The position numbers and the translations under genes were made by a program. The notes below the pieces were generated by a model. The model did no database searches. It was given only the letters and a program-made list of their open reading frames with translations, and had not been told where the DNA came from. DNA of 52,247 nucleotides from an uncultured Romboutsia sp. (GTDB lineage Bacteria; Bacillota; Clostridia; Peptostreptococcales; Peptostreptococcaceae), in the NCBI GenBank assembly GCA_937880075.1, contig CALFLM010000046.1:1-52247 (forward strand), given 5' to 3'. This document shows positions 44,705-52,247 of this stretch, in pieces (within the stretch, counting starts at the first letter, position 1; each line of letters opens with the position of its first letter).

Positions 44705-46102
44705 TTAGCTAATTCTTTGAGAATAAGCTGATACGGTATCATTTTCGTCTGATTTAATATTTAAAGTATTTCTATAAAATACTGCAAAACTAATTACAGT
44801 AGTAACACAAGCAACAATATCTGCAATAGGTTCTGCTAAAAGAACACCGAAAAGTCCATTTTCCGTAAAGTTTGGAAGTATAAATATTAATGGAACCAAA
44901 AGAACTACTTTTCTTAAAAGAGCTAAGAATAAAGAAACTTTTGCTCTACCTAAAGCTAAGAAAGTTTGCTGACAAGCTATTTGAGCACCAAATATAAACA
45001 TACCAGCAAAATAAATTTTAATAGACCAAGTAGTTATTTCCATAAGTTCTGGTTTATTATTAAATATACTAACAAAGAAATCTGGGAATAACATTAATAA
45101 TGCAACTATTAAAGTTGAATAAGATAAACAAGTTAATAAAAGAAGTTTAAAAGTCTTTTTAACTCTATCTAAATTTTTAGCACCATAGTTATAACTTATA
45201 ATAGGTTGAGCACCTTGAGTAAGTCCCATAAGTGGCATAGTTATTATTTGCATTATACTACTCATTATAGTCATAGCACCAATTGCTAAGTCACCACCAA
45301 ATCTTGAAAGTTGGTTATTTAAACTAACTAAAACTAAACTTTCAGTTGCTTGCATAATAAATGGAGCTACACCTAAATTCAAAATTGAACCTACTATTTT
45401 TTTATCTAGTTTTAAATATTTTTTTCTTATTTTTAAAATACTTTTCTTACCAAATAAGAAGTTTAAAGCAAATATAGTTGAAACACCTTGAGCTATAATA
45501 CTTGCAAGGGCAGCTCCTTTAACACCCATATCAAAAGTAAATATAAGTATAGGATCAAGAACTATATTTATAATAGCTCCTATTAAAACTGTAAACATAC
45601 CAATTTTAGCAAATCCTTGAGTATTTATAAAAGTATTCATACCTAAAGATATTTGAACAAATAAAGTACCCATAACATATATAGTTAAATAATCTAGAGC
45701 ATAATTAATAGTTGTTTCACTAGCTCCAAATGCCCAAAGTATTGGTTCTTTAAATAATAAAAATATTATTGTTAGAGAAACACCAACTATAAGAAGCATA
45801 GAAAAACTATTACTCATAATTTTTTCAGCCTCATCATTGTTTTTCTCACCCATTTTAATAGCCGTAAGTGGAGCACCACCAGAACCTATCAAATAACTAA
45901 ATGCAGATATAATCATTATAATAGGCATAGCAACTCCAATACCAGCCATAGCAATTTCACCATTTGCCATTCTACCTATAAATATTCTATCTACAATGTT
46001 ATATAATAGGTTAACCATTTGAGCTATTATAGCAGGAACAGCAAGGTTTATAAGCAACTTTCCAACACTACCTTCACCTAAGTTCACATTTTTATTTTCC
46101 AT
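44705..46102 (-). CDS. MATE family multidrug efflux pump
   Basis: This encodes 465 residues, ATG after AGGTGGTGATGTT. Twelve membrane helices in two halves of six. The start GSVGKLLINLAVPAIIAQMV, the block NIVDRIFIGRM, and the second-half pattern LTQGAQPIISYNYGAKNLDR are diagnostic for MATE proteins of the MepA-like branch. They export cationic drugs using Na+ or H+. It is divergent from a BmrR-like MerR regulator, with a 19-base-spaced promoter and an operator between them. A drug-inducible efflux unit is therefore the likely job. No truncation seen. Confidence 0.93.
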   Translation of the reverse strand: MENKNVNLGEGSVGKLLINLAVPAIIAQMVNLLYNIVDRIFIGRMANGEIAMAGIGVAMPIIMIISAFSYLIGSGGAPLTAIKMGEKNNDEAEKIMSNSFSMLLIVGVSLTIIFLLFKEPILWAFGASETTINYALDYLTIYVMGTLFVQISLGMNTFINTQGFAKIGMFTVLIGAIINIVLDPILIFTFDMGVKGAALASIIAQGVSTIFALNFLFGKKSILKIRKKYLKLDKKIVGSILNLGVAPFIMQATESLVLVSLNNQLSRFGGDLAIGAMTIMSSIMQIITMPLMGLTQGAQPIISYNYGAKNLDRVKKTFKLLLLTCLSYSTLIVALLMLFPDFFVSIFNNKPELMEITTWSIKIYFAGMFIFGAQIACQQTFLALGRAKVSLFLALLRKVVLLVPLIFILPNFTENGLFGVLLAEPIADIVACVTTVISFAVFYRNTLNIKSDENDTVSAYSQRIS

Positions 46103-46144
46103 AACATCACCACCTAATATTAATATGTAAATTTTTGGTATATT

Positions 46145-46173
46145 TTGATATATTTTGATATATTTGCTATAAT
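46145..46173 (+). promoter_or_regulatory. Promoter of the MerR-family gene
   Basis: TTGATA (46145-46150), 17 bases, TATAAT (46168-46173). Its -10 box coincides with that of the opposing MATE promoter, and the operator lies just past its start point, a position that would give autorepression. Confidence 0.7.
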
Positions 46174-46199
46174 AATCTATAGGGTAACCCGACAGTCAA
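46169..46199 (-). promoter_or_regulatory. MerR-type 19-base-spaced promoter of the MATE gene
   Basis: On the minus strand TTGACT (46199-46194), 19 bases, TATTAT (46174-46169). The spacer contains GGGTTACCC (46183-46191) within an imperfect dyad CTGTCGGGTTACCCTATAG. An over-long 19-base spacer with a dyad inside is the mark of MerR-activated promoters. Confidence 0.78.
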
Positions 46200-46214
46200 T
46201 AGGAGTGATAAAAA

Positions 46215-47030
46215 ATGAAATTAAGATTAAAACCCCTTACAACAGGCGAATTTGCAAAGATATGTAATGTGAAAAAACATACATTATTCCATTATGATGA
46301 TATTGGTTTATTAAAACCTGATTACTATGATGATAATGGATATAGATTTTATTCTTATAGCCAGCTTAATTTATTTTATTTTATATCTATAATGAAAGAG
46401 CTAGGTATGTCATTAGATGAGATAAAATTTTACTTAAATAGCAGAACACCAGAGCAAATGGAAGAGCTTTTTATAAGTAAAATAAATCAAATATCAAATG
46501 AAATAAAAAGATTAAAAGAAAATCAACGAATATTAAAATCTAGGATTGATAAAATACAATATGCTAGTGAAGTTAAAGTTGATAAGATTTATAAAGAATA
46601 TCAAGAGGAAGAATATTATTTACGTTATAGAGATATAGATGATCCTACAGATAAGGATGTATATAAGTTATTTGAGAATAATTTTAGCAAATATACGTCT
46701 ATTAAAGGGTTAGATACATCGAGATACTCTATTATTAAAATTGAAGAGGTTTGGGGCAAATATATATATAATCACGAATATATTTTAAAGAAAATTAGTA
46801 AAAAAGTTAATAGTCATAAATTAGTTGTAAAATCAGAGGGGGAGTACCTTATAGGTTATCATAAAGGCTATTATAATACTATTGAGCAAACTTATAATAA
46901 GATGATTATTTATGCAAATGATAATAATTTAGTAATTGGAAGTAATTCTTATACAAAAGAGATTTTAGATGTATTAACTTCTAATAGTAAAGAAGAATAT
47001 TTAATTGAGATAATGATTGAATTAAAGTAA
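46215..47030 (+). CDS. MerR-family regulator with BmrR-like effector domain
   Basis: This encodes 271 residues, ATG after AGGAGTGATAAAA. The winged helix-turn-helix (about 9-78) reads TTGEFAKICNVKKHTLFHYD, then IGLLKPDYYDDNGYRFYSYS, then MKELGMSLDEIKFYLNSRTP. A coiled coil follows (about 85-120). The rest (about 120-271) resembles the GyrI/BmrR-type ligand-binding domain and ends EEYLIEIMIELK, as in multidrug-sensing members. It likely binds a lipophilic cation and activates the divergent MATE gene by twisting its 19-base promoter. Regulation of its own gene is discussed at the promoter entry. Confidence 0.9.
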   Translation: MKLRLKPLTTGEFAKICNVKKHTLFHYDDIGLLKPDYYDDNGYRFYSYSQLNLFYFISIMKELGMSLDEIKFYLNSRTPEQMEELFISKINQISNEIKRLKENQRILKSRIDKIQYASEVKVDKIYKEYQEEEYYLRYRDIDDPTDKDVYKLFENNFSKYTSIKGLDTSRYSIIKIEEVWGKYIYNHEYILKKISKKVNSHKLVVKSEGEYLIGYHKGYYNTIEQTYNKMIIYANDNNLVIGSNSYTKEILDVLTSNSKEEYLIEIMIELK

Positions 47031-47207
47031 TTTATATTAAAATGTTTAGTTAATGTCTTTAAGTATACTGTATAGAATAATATATTTTTAAACATTTAAG
47101 AAAGGTTTATTAGTTACATATAAAAATAATTATTTTATGAAATTATATATATATATAAATGTGCAAAATATAAATGGTGTATATAATAATAAAAATGAGG
47201 TGAATTT

Positions 47208-48647
47208 ATGGAATCTATATGGAGCGAGAGTTGTAAATTCATAAAAAGAGAAGTTTTAGATAAAGATATAAAGACAGATACTATAATTATTGGAGCTGGG
47301 ATGGCAGGGATATTAACTGGATACATGCTAAAACAACAGGGTATAGATGTAATTTTAATTGATGCAGCAGAAATTGCAAGTGGAAACACTAAAAATACTA
47401 CTGCAAAGATAACTTCTCAGCATGATTTAATTTATGATAAGTTAATATCAGAATTTGGAGAAGAAAAGGCAAAGCAATATGCAAAAGCAAATGAACTTGC
47501 TATAAAAAAATACAAAGAAATTATTAAAGAAAGAAAAATAGACTGTGAATTTGAAGAAAAACCAGCATATGTATATTCTCTAAATGAAATAGATAGTATT
47601 AAAAAAGAAGTAGAAGCAGCTAATAGGGTTGGTATTTCTGCAGAGTTTGTGGAAAATATTAATCTTCCTTTTGAAATTAAGGGAGCTATTAAATTTAATA
47701 ATCAGGCACAGTTTAATCCACTTAAATTTTTAAAAGATATTTCAAATGATTTAGTTATTTATGAAAATACTAGAGCATTAGAAATTAAAGAAAATTTAGT
47801 AATCACAAATAGAGGAAACATAACGGCAAGTAATATAGTGGTAGCAACTCATTATCCAATAATGAATGCACCAGGATATTATTTTATGAAAATGCACCAA
47901 GAAAGATCATATGTTATAGCTTTAGAAAATGCAGAAAATGTTAATGGTATGTACATAGATGCTGAGAAAAATGGATACTCCTTTAGAAACTATAAAGATT
48001 TACTATTGTTAGGGGCTATAGATCAAAGAACAGGAGAAAATGAAAAAGGTGGATGCTATGATAAATTGAGAAAAATAGCAAAAGATCTATATCCAAACTC
48101 AAGAGAAAAGTATCATTGGTCAGCTCAAGATTGTATGACTATAGATAAAATACCATATATAGGTAAATATTCTGATAAAATACCTAATATATATGTTGCT
48201 ACGGGATTTAATAAATGGGGAATGACAAGTTCTATGGTGTCAGCTATGATCATATCAGATATGATATTAAATAAAGAAAATGATTTTTCAGAAATATTCT
48301 CTCCTAAAAGATTTGATTTATCATTATCATTATATAATATTGCCAATGATATGATTGAAACAGCTAAGAACTTTATCGCACAAAAAATATATATTCCAAA
48401 TAGTAAAATAGAACATATTAAAAATGGTCATGCTGGAATTGTCGAATATGATGGTGAGAAGGTTGGTGTTTATAAAGATAATGATGGCAAGGAATTTATA
48501 GTATCGACAAAATGCCCTCATTTAGGATGTCAACTTAGTTGGAATGCAGATGAATTAACATGGGATTGTCCATGTCATGGTTCAAGGTTTGATTATAAAG
48601 GAAGATTAATCGGAAGTCCTGCAACAAAAGGTCTTATAGAAGATTAG
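47208..48647 (+). CDS. DAO-type FAD oxidoreductase fused to a Rieske domain
   Basis: This encodes 479 residues, ATG after GAGGTGAATTT. Residues about 25-375 form an FAD-dependent D-amino-acid-oxidase-like domain, starting DTIIIGAGMAGILTGYMLKQ, with GYSFRNYKDLLLLGAIDQRT and the C-terminal FAD contact NIYVATGFNKWGMTSSMVSA. The last 80 residues are a Rieske [2Fe-2S] domain: ligands Cys436 and His438 in CPHLGC, and Cys454 and His457 in CPCHGS. Fusions of this kind (Bacillus YhfW is a known example) have no firm role; electron transfer between flavin and cluster is expected. It is a single gene with its own terminator. Confidence 0.9.
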   Translation: MESIWSESCKFIKREVLDKDIKTDTIIIGAGMAGILTGYMLKQQGIDVILIDAAEIASGNTKNTTAKITSQHDLIYDKLISEFGEEKAKQYAKANELAIKKYKEIIKERKIDCEFEEKPAYVYSLNEIDSIKKEVEAANRVGISAEFVENINLPFEIKGAIKFNNQAQFNPLKFLKDISNDLVIYENTRALEIKENLVITNRGNITASNIVVATHYPIMNAPGYYFMKMHQERSYVIALENAENVNGMYIDAEKNGYSFRNYKDLLLLGAIDQRTGENEKGGCYDKLRKIAKDLYPNSREKYHWSAQDCMTIDKIPYIGKYSDKIPNIYVATGFNKWGMTSSMVSAMIISDMILNKENDFSEIFSPKRFDLSLSLYNIANDMIETAKNFIAQKIYIPNSKIEHIKNGHAGIVEYDGEKVGVYKDNDGKEFIVSTKCPHLGCQLSWNADELTWDCPCHGSRFDYKGRLIGSPATKGLIED

Positions 48648-48677
48648 ATAAAATAGATATTTTAAGCATTGATTATT

Positions 48678-48710
48678 AAAAACCGTATCAAAGTAAATGA
48701 TACGGTTTTT
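48678..48710 (+). terminator. Terminator of the DAO-Rieske gene
   Basis: AAAAACCGTATCA (48678-48690) pairs with TGATACGGTTTTT (48698-48710). Confidence 0.88.
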
Positions 48711-49072
48711 AATATTTACATCAAAGAATATTATCAAAAGATGAGTTTAATTTAGTTAAATAAATTCATAAATAGATGTAAAATATATGGAGGCTAATTA
48801 ACTTTTAATAAATATTAATTAGAAAAATTCTTAATTACATTTAATAATAATATGATAAAAATAAAGAATTTAAATGAATTTTATTATATTTTATCTAAAG
48901 AAGAAACAATTTGGCTATATAATCATAAATATAAAATAAGGCAAATAATATTGACTTAATACGTAAAATTAAATCTATTATACTCAATAATTTTTTACTC
49001 TATAAACAGCTATGATAAAGATAAGTAATATCAAATTAAGTTTACAAATATATAGCATGGAGATGGTATAAA
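48711..49072. other. Gene-free AT-rich gap before the LRR gene
   Basis: No coding frame of note, RNA or repeat was recognised. The ribosome-binding site GGAGATGG (about 49060) belongs to the LRR gene. I could not place a convincing promoter; TTGACT near 48952 lacks a clear -10 partner. Confidence 0.4.
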
Positions 49073-52066
49073 ATGACAGTTATAAATGAAGTTATAACTA
49101 TACCAGATAAAGGTTTAGAGGAGGCTATAAAATATGAACTAAATCTAAACCAAAATTGTGAAATTACAAAAGAGAATATAAAATCACTTTGTTGGCTAGA
49201 TGCTTTTAATAAGGAAATTTTAGATTTAACTGGATTAGATAATGCCATAAATTTAGAAGAATTATATTTAGGATCTAATAAAATAGAAGATATAAGCATA
49301 CTATCACAACTAACTAATTTAAAAAAATTAAATTTAAGTAATAATCAAATAGAAGATACAAAGGCATTATCAGATTTAACTAACTTGCAAAAGCTATATT
49401 TAAATAATAACAAGATAGAAGATATAAGTTTATTATCAAATCTAACTAATTTGCAGTGTATAGATTTAAGTAATAATCAAATAGAAGATGTAGAGGTATT
49501 ATCTAATTTAATCAATCTACAAAGATTATATATAAGTAATAACAAAATAAAAAATATAGATTCATTATCAAATCTAATTAATTTGAAATGGTTAAATTTA
49601 AACAATAACAAAATTAAAGATATATCTAGATTATTAAATCTATCTAATTTGCAAAGATTATATATAAGTAATAATAAAATAAAAAATATAGAAGTATTAT
49701 CAGAATTAAACAATCTACAATGGTTAGATTTAAGTTGCAATCCAATAGAAAATATAGAAATATTAGAAAATTTAACTTTATTAGATGAATTAAATTTAAA
49801 TGATACTAAAATAGATAATATATTAGTGCTAGAAAAATTAAAATATTTGAAAATATTAGAATTAAGTAATACAAAAGTGAAAAATTTATCAGTATTAAAT
49901 AATCTAGAAGACTTAAAGATATTAAATTTAAGTAATAACAAAATAGAGTCTATAGAGGATTTAAAAGGATTAGAACGATTAATATGGTTAGATTTAAACA
50001 ATAATCTATTAGAATCTATAGGGGCATTAAAAAGATTATATAGACTAACATGGCTAGATTTAAGTAATAATCAAATAGAATCTGTAGATATGTTAAAAGA
50101 TCTAAAAAACTTAAATGAGTTAAATCTATCCAATAATAAAATAAAAGATATAAAAGGTTTAGATAGCCTAGTAGGATTATTCAATCTAAACTTATCAAAT
50201 AATATAATAACAGAGATAAAACAATTAGACACTTTAACTGATTTAGATGAGTTAAATTTATCAAATAATATAATAAAAGAAATAAAAGGATTAGAGAAGC
50301 TAAATAGATTACGTGGTTTAAATCTTTCTAATAATAGAATAGATGAGATAAAAGGTTTAGATAGATTAAAAGGATTGCAAGATTTAAATTTATCTTTTAA
50401 TGGAATAATAGATATAAAAGGGCTAGATAGGTTATATGAGTTGCGTAAATTAAATTTATCAGACAATAAAATTATGGAGATACACGGATTAAACAGTTTA
50501 AGAAAATTAGACTCTTTAGATTTATCTTATAATAGAATAATGGAAATAGAAGGGTTAAATATGCTAGAAAAATTGCATAATTTAAATTTATCTTCTAATG
50601 GAATAAAAGAAATAAAAGGATTAGATTGGTTAGATAAATTATGCAAATTAAATTTATCAGATAATAAAATAGTAGATATACATGGGTTAAATAACTTAAA
50701 AAGACTTAGAAATTTAAATTTATCTTCTAATGAAATAATTAAGATAAAAGAATTAGAAAATATAAAAATGTTAAATAATTTAGATTTATCGTTCAATTTA
50801 ATAAAAAAAATAGAAGGTTTAAGTCAGCTAGTAGAGCTAGAGTATTTAAATTTATATGATAATAAAATCGAGGAAATAATAGGACTAGATAAATTGAGTA
50901 AGCTAAAGTATTTAAATCTAGGTAAGTTATCTGAAAATAGTAAAATAGCAGAAATAAAAGGTTTAGAGAGATTAAATAAGTTAGAATATTTAAATTTATG
51001 CAAAAATAAAATAGGAAATATAATAAACTTGAAGTATAACTTAAAGTTAAAACATTTAAATTTATCGAAAAATGAAAATATATCAATAGAAGGAATAGAA
51101 AAATTAACTCACTTAGAGGTATTAAACTTAGGATATACAAATAGAAAAGAATTAGGAAAAGAAATACAGCTATTAAATAGTTTAAAAGAATTATACTTAT
51201 GTAGTAATGATAAAATATCAATAGATGGAATAAAGGTATTAACAAATTTAGAAGTATTAGACTTAGGATATACAAATACAACTGAATTGGGAGAAATACA
51301 AAACTTAGTTAATTTAAAAGAATTATATTTGTATAATAATAATCTAATATCAATAGAGGGTATAGAAAATCTAAAGAAATTAGAGAGATTAGATTTAAGC
51401 AGTAATGAAATTGAAAAAGTAGAGAATGTAAAAGGATTAGATAACTTAAAAAGCATAGATAAGTTAAAAGGTCTAGATTTAAGTTATAATAAAATAATAT
51501 CAACAGAAGTTATAGAAGACTTATACAAATTAGAAAACCTATATTTAAGAAATAATCATATAGAAAAAATAGGTAATTTAAAAAATTTATATAACTTAAA
51601 AATTCTAGATTTAAGTCATAATAAAATAACATCAATGAATGGAATTGAAAATTTGTATAAATTAAAGGACTTAAATTTGATGGATAATCAAATAGATAAA
51701 CTGTGTAACTTAAAAGATTTATTACAGTTAGAATACTTGATATTAGATAAAAATAAGATAAGTAACATATCTAAAATTCCTATGAAAATAAAATATATAG
51801 ATTTGGGAAATCAAGAAATAAATTTAAATGGTTATAAAAATAAGGAAAATAAATATTTTTTAAATCTAAGTTTTATAAAATTACGAGGTAACGATGATTT
51901 AGATATATATTATATATTAAAAAATGGAGAATACGATAATTATACAAAAACAATAACTTGGGAAAATTTATCTACGGATAAATTACAATTTGAATTTAAA
52001 AATATTAAAGATGACTGGATGAACTTTAGTGGAATAGTCAACATACGTTTAGTAGAAGAAATATAA
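49073..52066 (+). CDS. Very large leucine-rich-repeat protein (SDS22/internalin-like), no signal peptide
   Basis: This encodes 997 residues, ATG after GGAGATGG. The first 58 residues are an internalin-type cap (ITIPDKGLEEAIKYELNLNQ, then EITKENIKSLCWLDAF). About 38 leucine-rich repeats of 22 residues follow to near residue 905, of the form L-x-x-L-x-L-S-N-N-x-I-x-x-I. A few have two extra residues or YLYN-type variants. The last 90 residues (NLSFIKLRGNDDLDIYYILK onwards) look like an Ig-like or internalin interrepeat cap. No signal peptide, LPxTG, membrane helix or cell-wall anchor is visible, which is odd for an internalin relative. It probably serves protein-protein binding. Function unknown. 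Confidence 0.85.
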   Translation: MTVINEVITIPDKGLEEAIKYELNLNQNCEITKENIKSLCWLDAFNKEILDLTGLDNAINLEELYLGSNKIEDISILSQLTNLKKLNLSNNQIEDTKALSDLTNLQKLYLNNNKIEDISLLSNLTNLQCIDLSNNQIEDVEVLSNLINLQRLYISNNKIKNIDSLSNLINLKWLNLNNNKIKDISRLLNLSNLQRLYISNNKIKNIEVLSELNNLQWLDLSCNPIENIEILENLTLLDELNLNDTKIDNILVLEKLKYLKILELSNTKVKNLSVLNNLEDLKILNLSNNKIESIEDLKGLERLIWLDLNNNLLESIGALKRLYRLTWLDLSNNQIESVDMLKDLKNLNELNLSNNKIKDIKGLDSLVGLFNLNLSNNIITEIKQLDTLTDLDELNLSNNIIKEIKGLEKLNRLRGLNLSNNRIDEIKGLDRLKGLQDLNLSFNGIIDIKGLDRLYELRKLNLSDNKIMEIHGLNSLRKLDSLDLSYNRIMEIEGLNMLEKLHNLNLSSNGIKEIKGLDWLDKLCKLNLSDNKIVDIHGLNNLKRLRNLNLSSNEIIKIKELENIKMLNNLDLSFNLIKKIEGLSQLVELEYLNLYDNKIEEIIGLDKLSKLKYLNLGKLSENSKIAEIKGLERLNKLEYLNLCKNKIGNIINLKYNLKLKHLNLSKNENISIEGIEKLTHLEVLNLGYTNRKELGKEIQLLNSLKELYLCSNDKISIDGIKVLTNLEVLDLGYTNTTELGEIQNLVNLKELYLYNNNLISIEGIENLKKLERLDLSSNEIEKVENVKGLDNLKSIDKLKGLDLSYNKIISTEVIEDLYKLENLYLRNNHIEKIGNLKNLYNLKILDLSHNKITSMNGIENLYKLKDLNLMDNQIDKLCNLKDLLQLEYLILDKNKISNISKIPMKIKYIDLGNQEINLNGYKNKENKYFLNLSFIKLRGNDDLDIYYILKNGEYDNYTKTITWENLSTDKLQFEFKNIKDDWMNFSGIVNIRLVEEI

Positions 52067-52084
52067 CTATATAAAATAAATAAT

Positions 52085-52117
52085 AAAAAACGTATCATAA
52101 ATGAATTGATACGTTTT
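52085..52117 (+). terminator. Terminator of the LRR gene
   Basis: AAAAAACGTATCA pairs with TGATACGTTTTTT. The remaining bases to the window edge show no gene. Confidence 0.88.
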
Positions 52118-52247
52118 TTATTATTTATTTTATATATAACAGAGGTTTATTTATATAAAATACTGATAGCATAAAATTTAGTTGACATTTAGATTTTTAC
52201 AGATTTATAAATCTAGATATGTTTAATGTTATAAAAGAATATATATA

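Noticed and set aside
49477..51503. Several minus-strand open frames rich in Phe, Asn, Leu and Ser within the LRR gene
   Set aside because: They are shadows of the repetitive plus-strand LRR codons, with no start signals.
49290..51780. Apparent tandem DNA repeat with about 66-base period, considered as CRISPR-like
   Set aside because: The period is 22 codons of the LRR motif, units are degenerate, and no identical repeats with unique spacers exist. No cas genes are present.

Overview
The window comes from a low-GC, AT-rich, spore-forming Clostridia chromosome. The best taxonomic clue is the germination locus, which encodes a fused CspBA protein followed by CspC. Only the CspB part keeps a subtilisin catalytic triad, an arrangement typical of Peptostreptococcaceae (the Clostridioides / Paraclostridium / Paeniclostridium / Romboutsia group). 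A SpoVB-like flippase, a T-box in front of asnS and frequent TTG starts with strong Shine-Dalgarno sequences fit this. The genus is an inference. I see no rRNA, tRNA, CRISPR array, insertion sequence or prophage.

Layout. 0-2.3 kb: the end of a sensor histidine kinase, two small unknown genes and an AI-2E-family membrane protein. 2.4-7.7 kb: cspBA, cspC and a small DUF3787-like protein, apparently one germination operon closed by a strong terminator. 7.7-14.2 kb: an MFS carrier, an XRE-type regulator, an alanine/glycine:cation symporter and a YtcJ-like amidohydrolase, probably a catabolic cluster for an amide or amino-acid derivative. 14.2-16.6 kb: a secreted LysM-like protein, then a T-box(Asn) leader and asnS. 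16.6-19.5 kb: a siderophore/heme/cobalamin-type ABC importer behind an array of four 11-bp direct repeats. 19.9-22.9 kb: two zinc-ribbon proteins and a membrane-anchored alpha/beta hydrolase. 22.9-24.5 kb: a SpoVB/MurJ-like flippase. 24.7-29.1 kb: a sugar ABC importer without its own ATPase, with LacI/MalR-type operators and a LacI-family regulator. 29.4-30.8 kb: an SH3-repeat NlpC/P60 cell-wall hydrolase. 30.9-35.5 kb: a RelA/SpoT-domain synthetase, a GNAT-like protein and an M16C metalloprotease. 35.7-39.5 kb, minus strand: CaxA-type Ca2+/H+ exchanger, thiol peroxidase, DUF2871 membrane protein and NADH-oxidase-like flavoprotein. 39.7-42.9 kb: GNAT, MFS and two small unknowns, one with DUF4397 repeats. 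43-44.2 kb: a Na+/Ca2+-type exchanger behind a yybP-ykoY (Mn2+) riboswitch. 44.7-47.0 kb: a MATE efflux pump divergent from a BmrR-like MerR regulator. 47.2-48.6 kb: a DAO oxidoreductase fused to a Rieske domain. 49-52 kb: a giant leucine-rich-repeat protein.

Most genes are ordinary housekeeping, transport and sporulation genes. The most interesting signals are regulatory or structural: an A7-T-A9-G-A5 tract exactly at the CspB-CspA junction, where slippage either way would release CspB alone; the 11-bp TGAC array before the ABC importer; back-to-back MerR/MATE promoters sharing one operator; a hairpin burying the ribosome-binding site between the Rel-like and GNAT-like genes; and a short element with an AGCGAATTTT core found three times between genes. 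I found no convincing wholly new multi-gene system.
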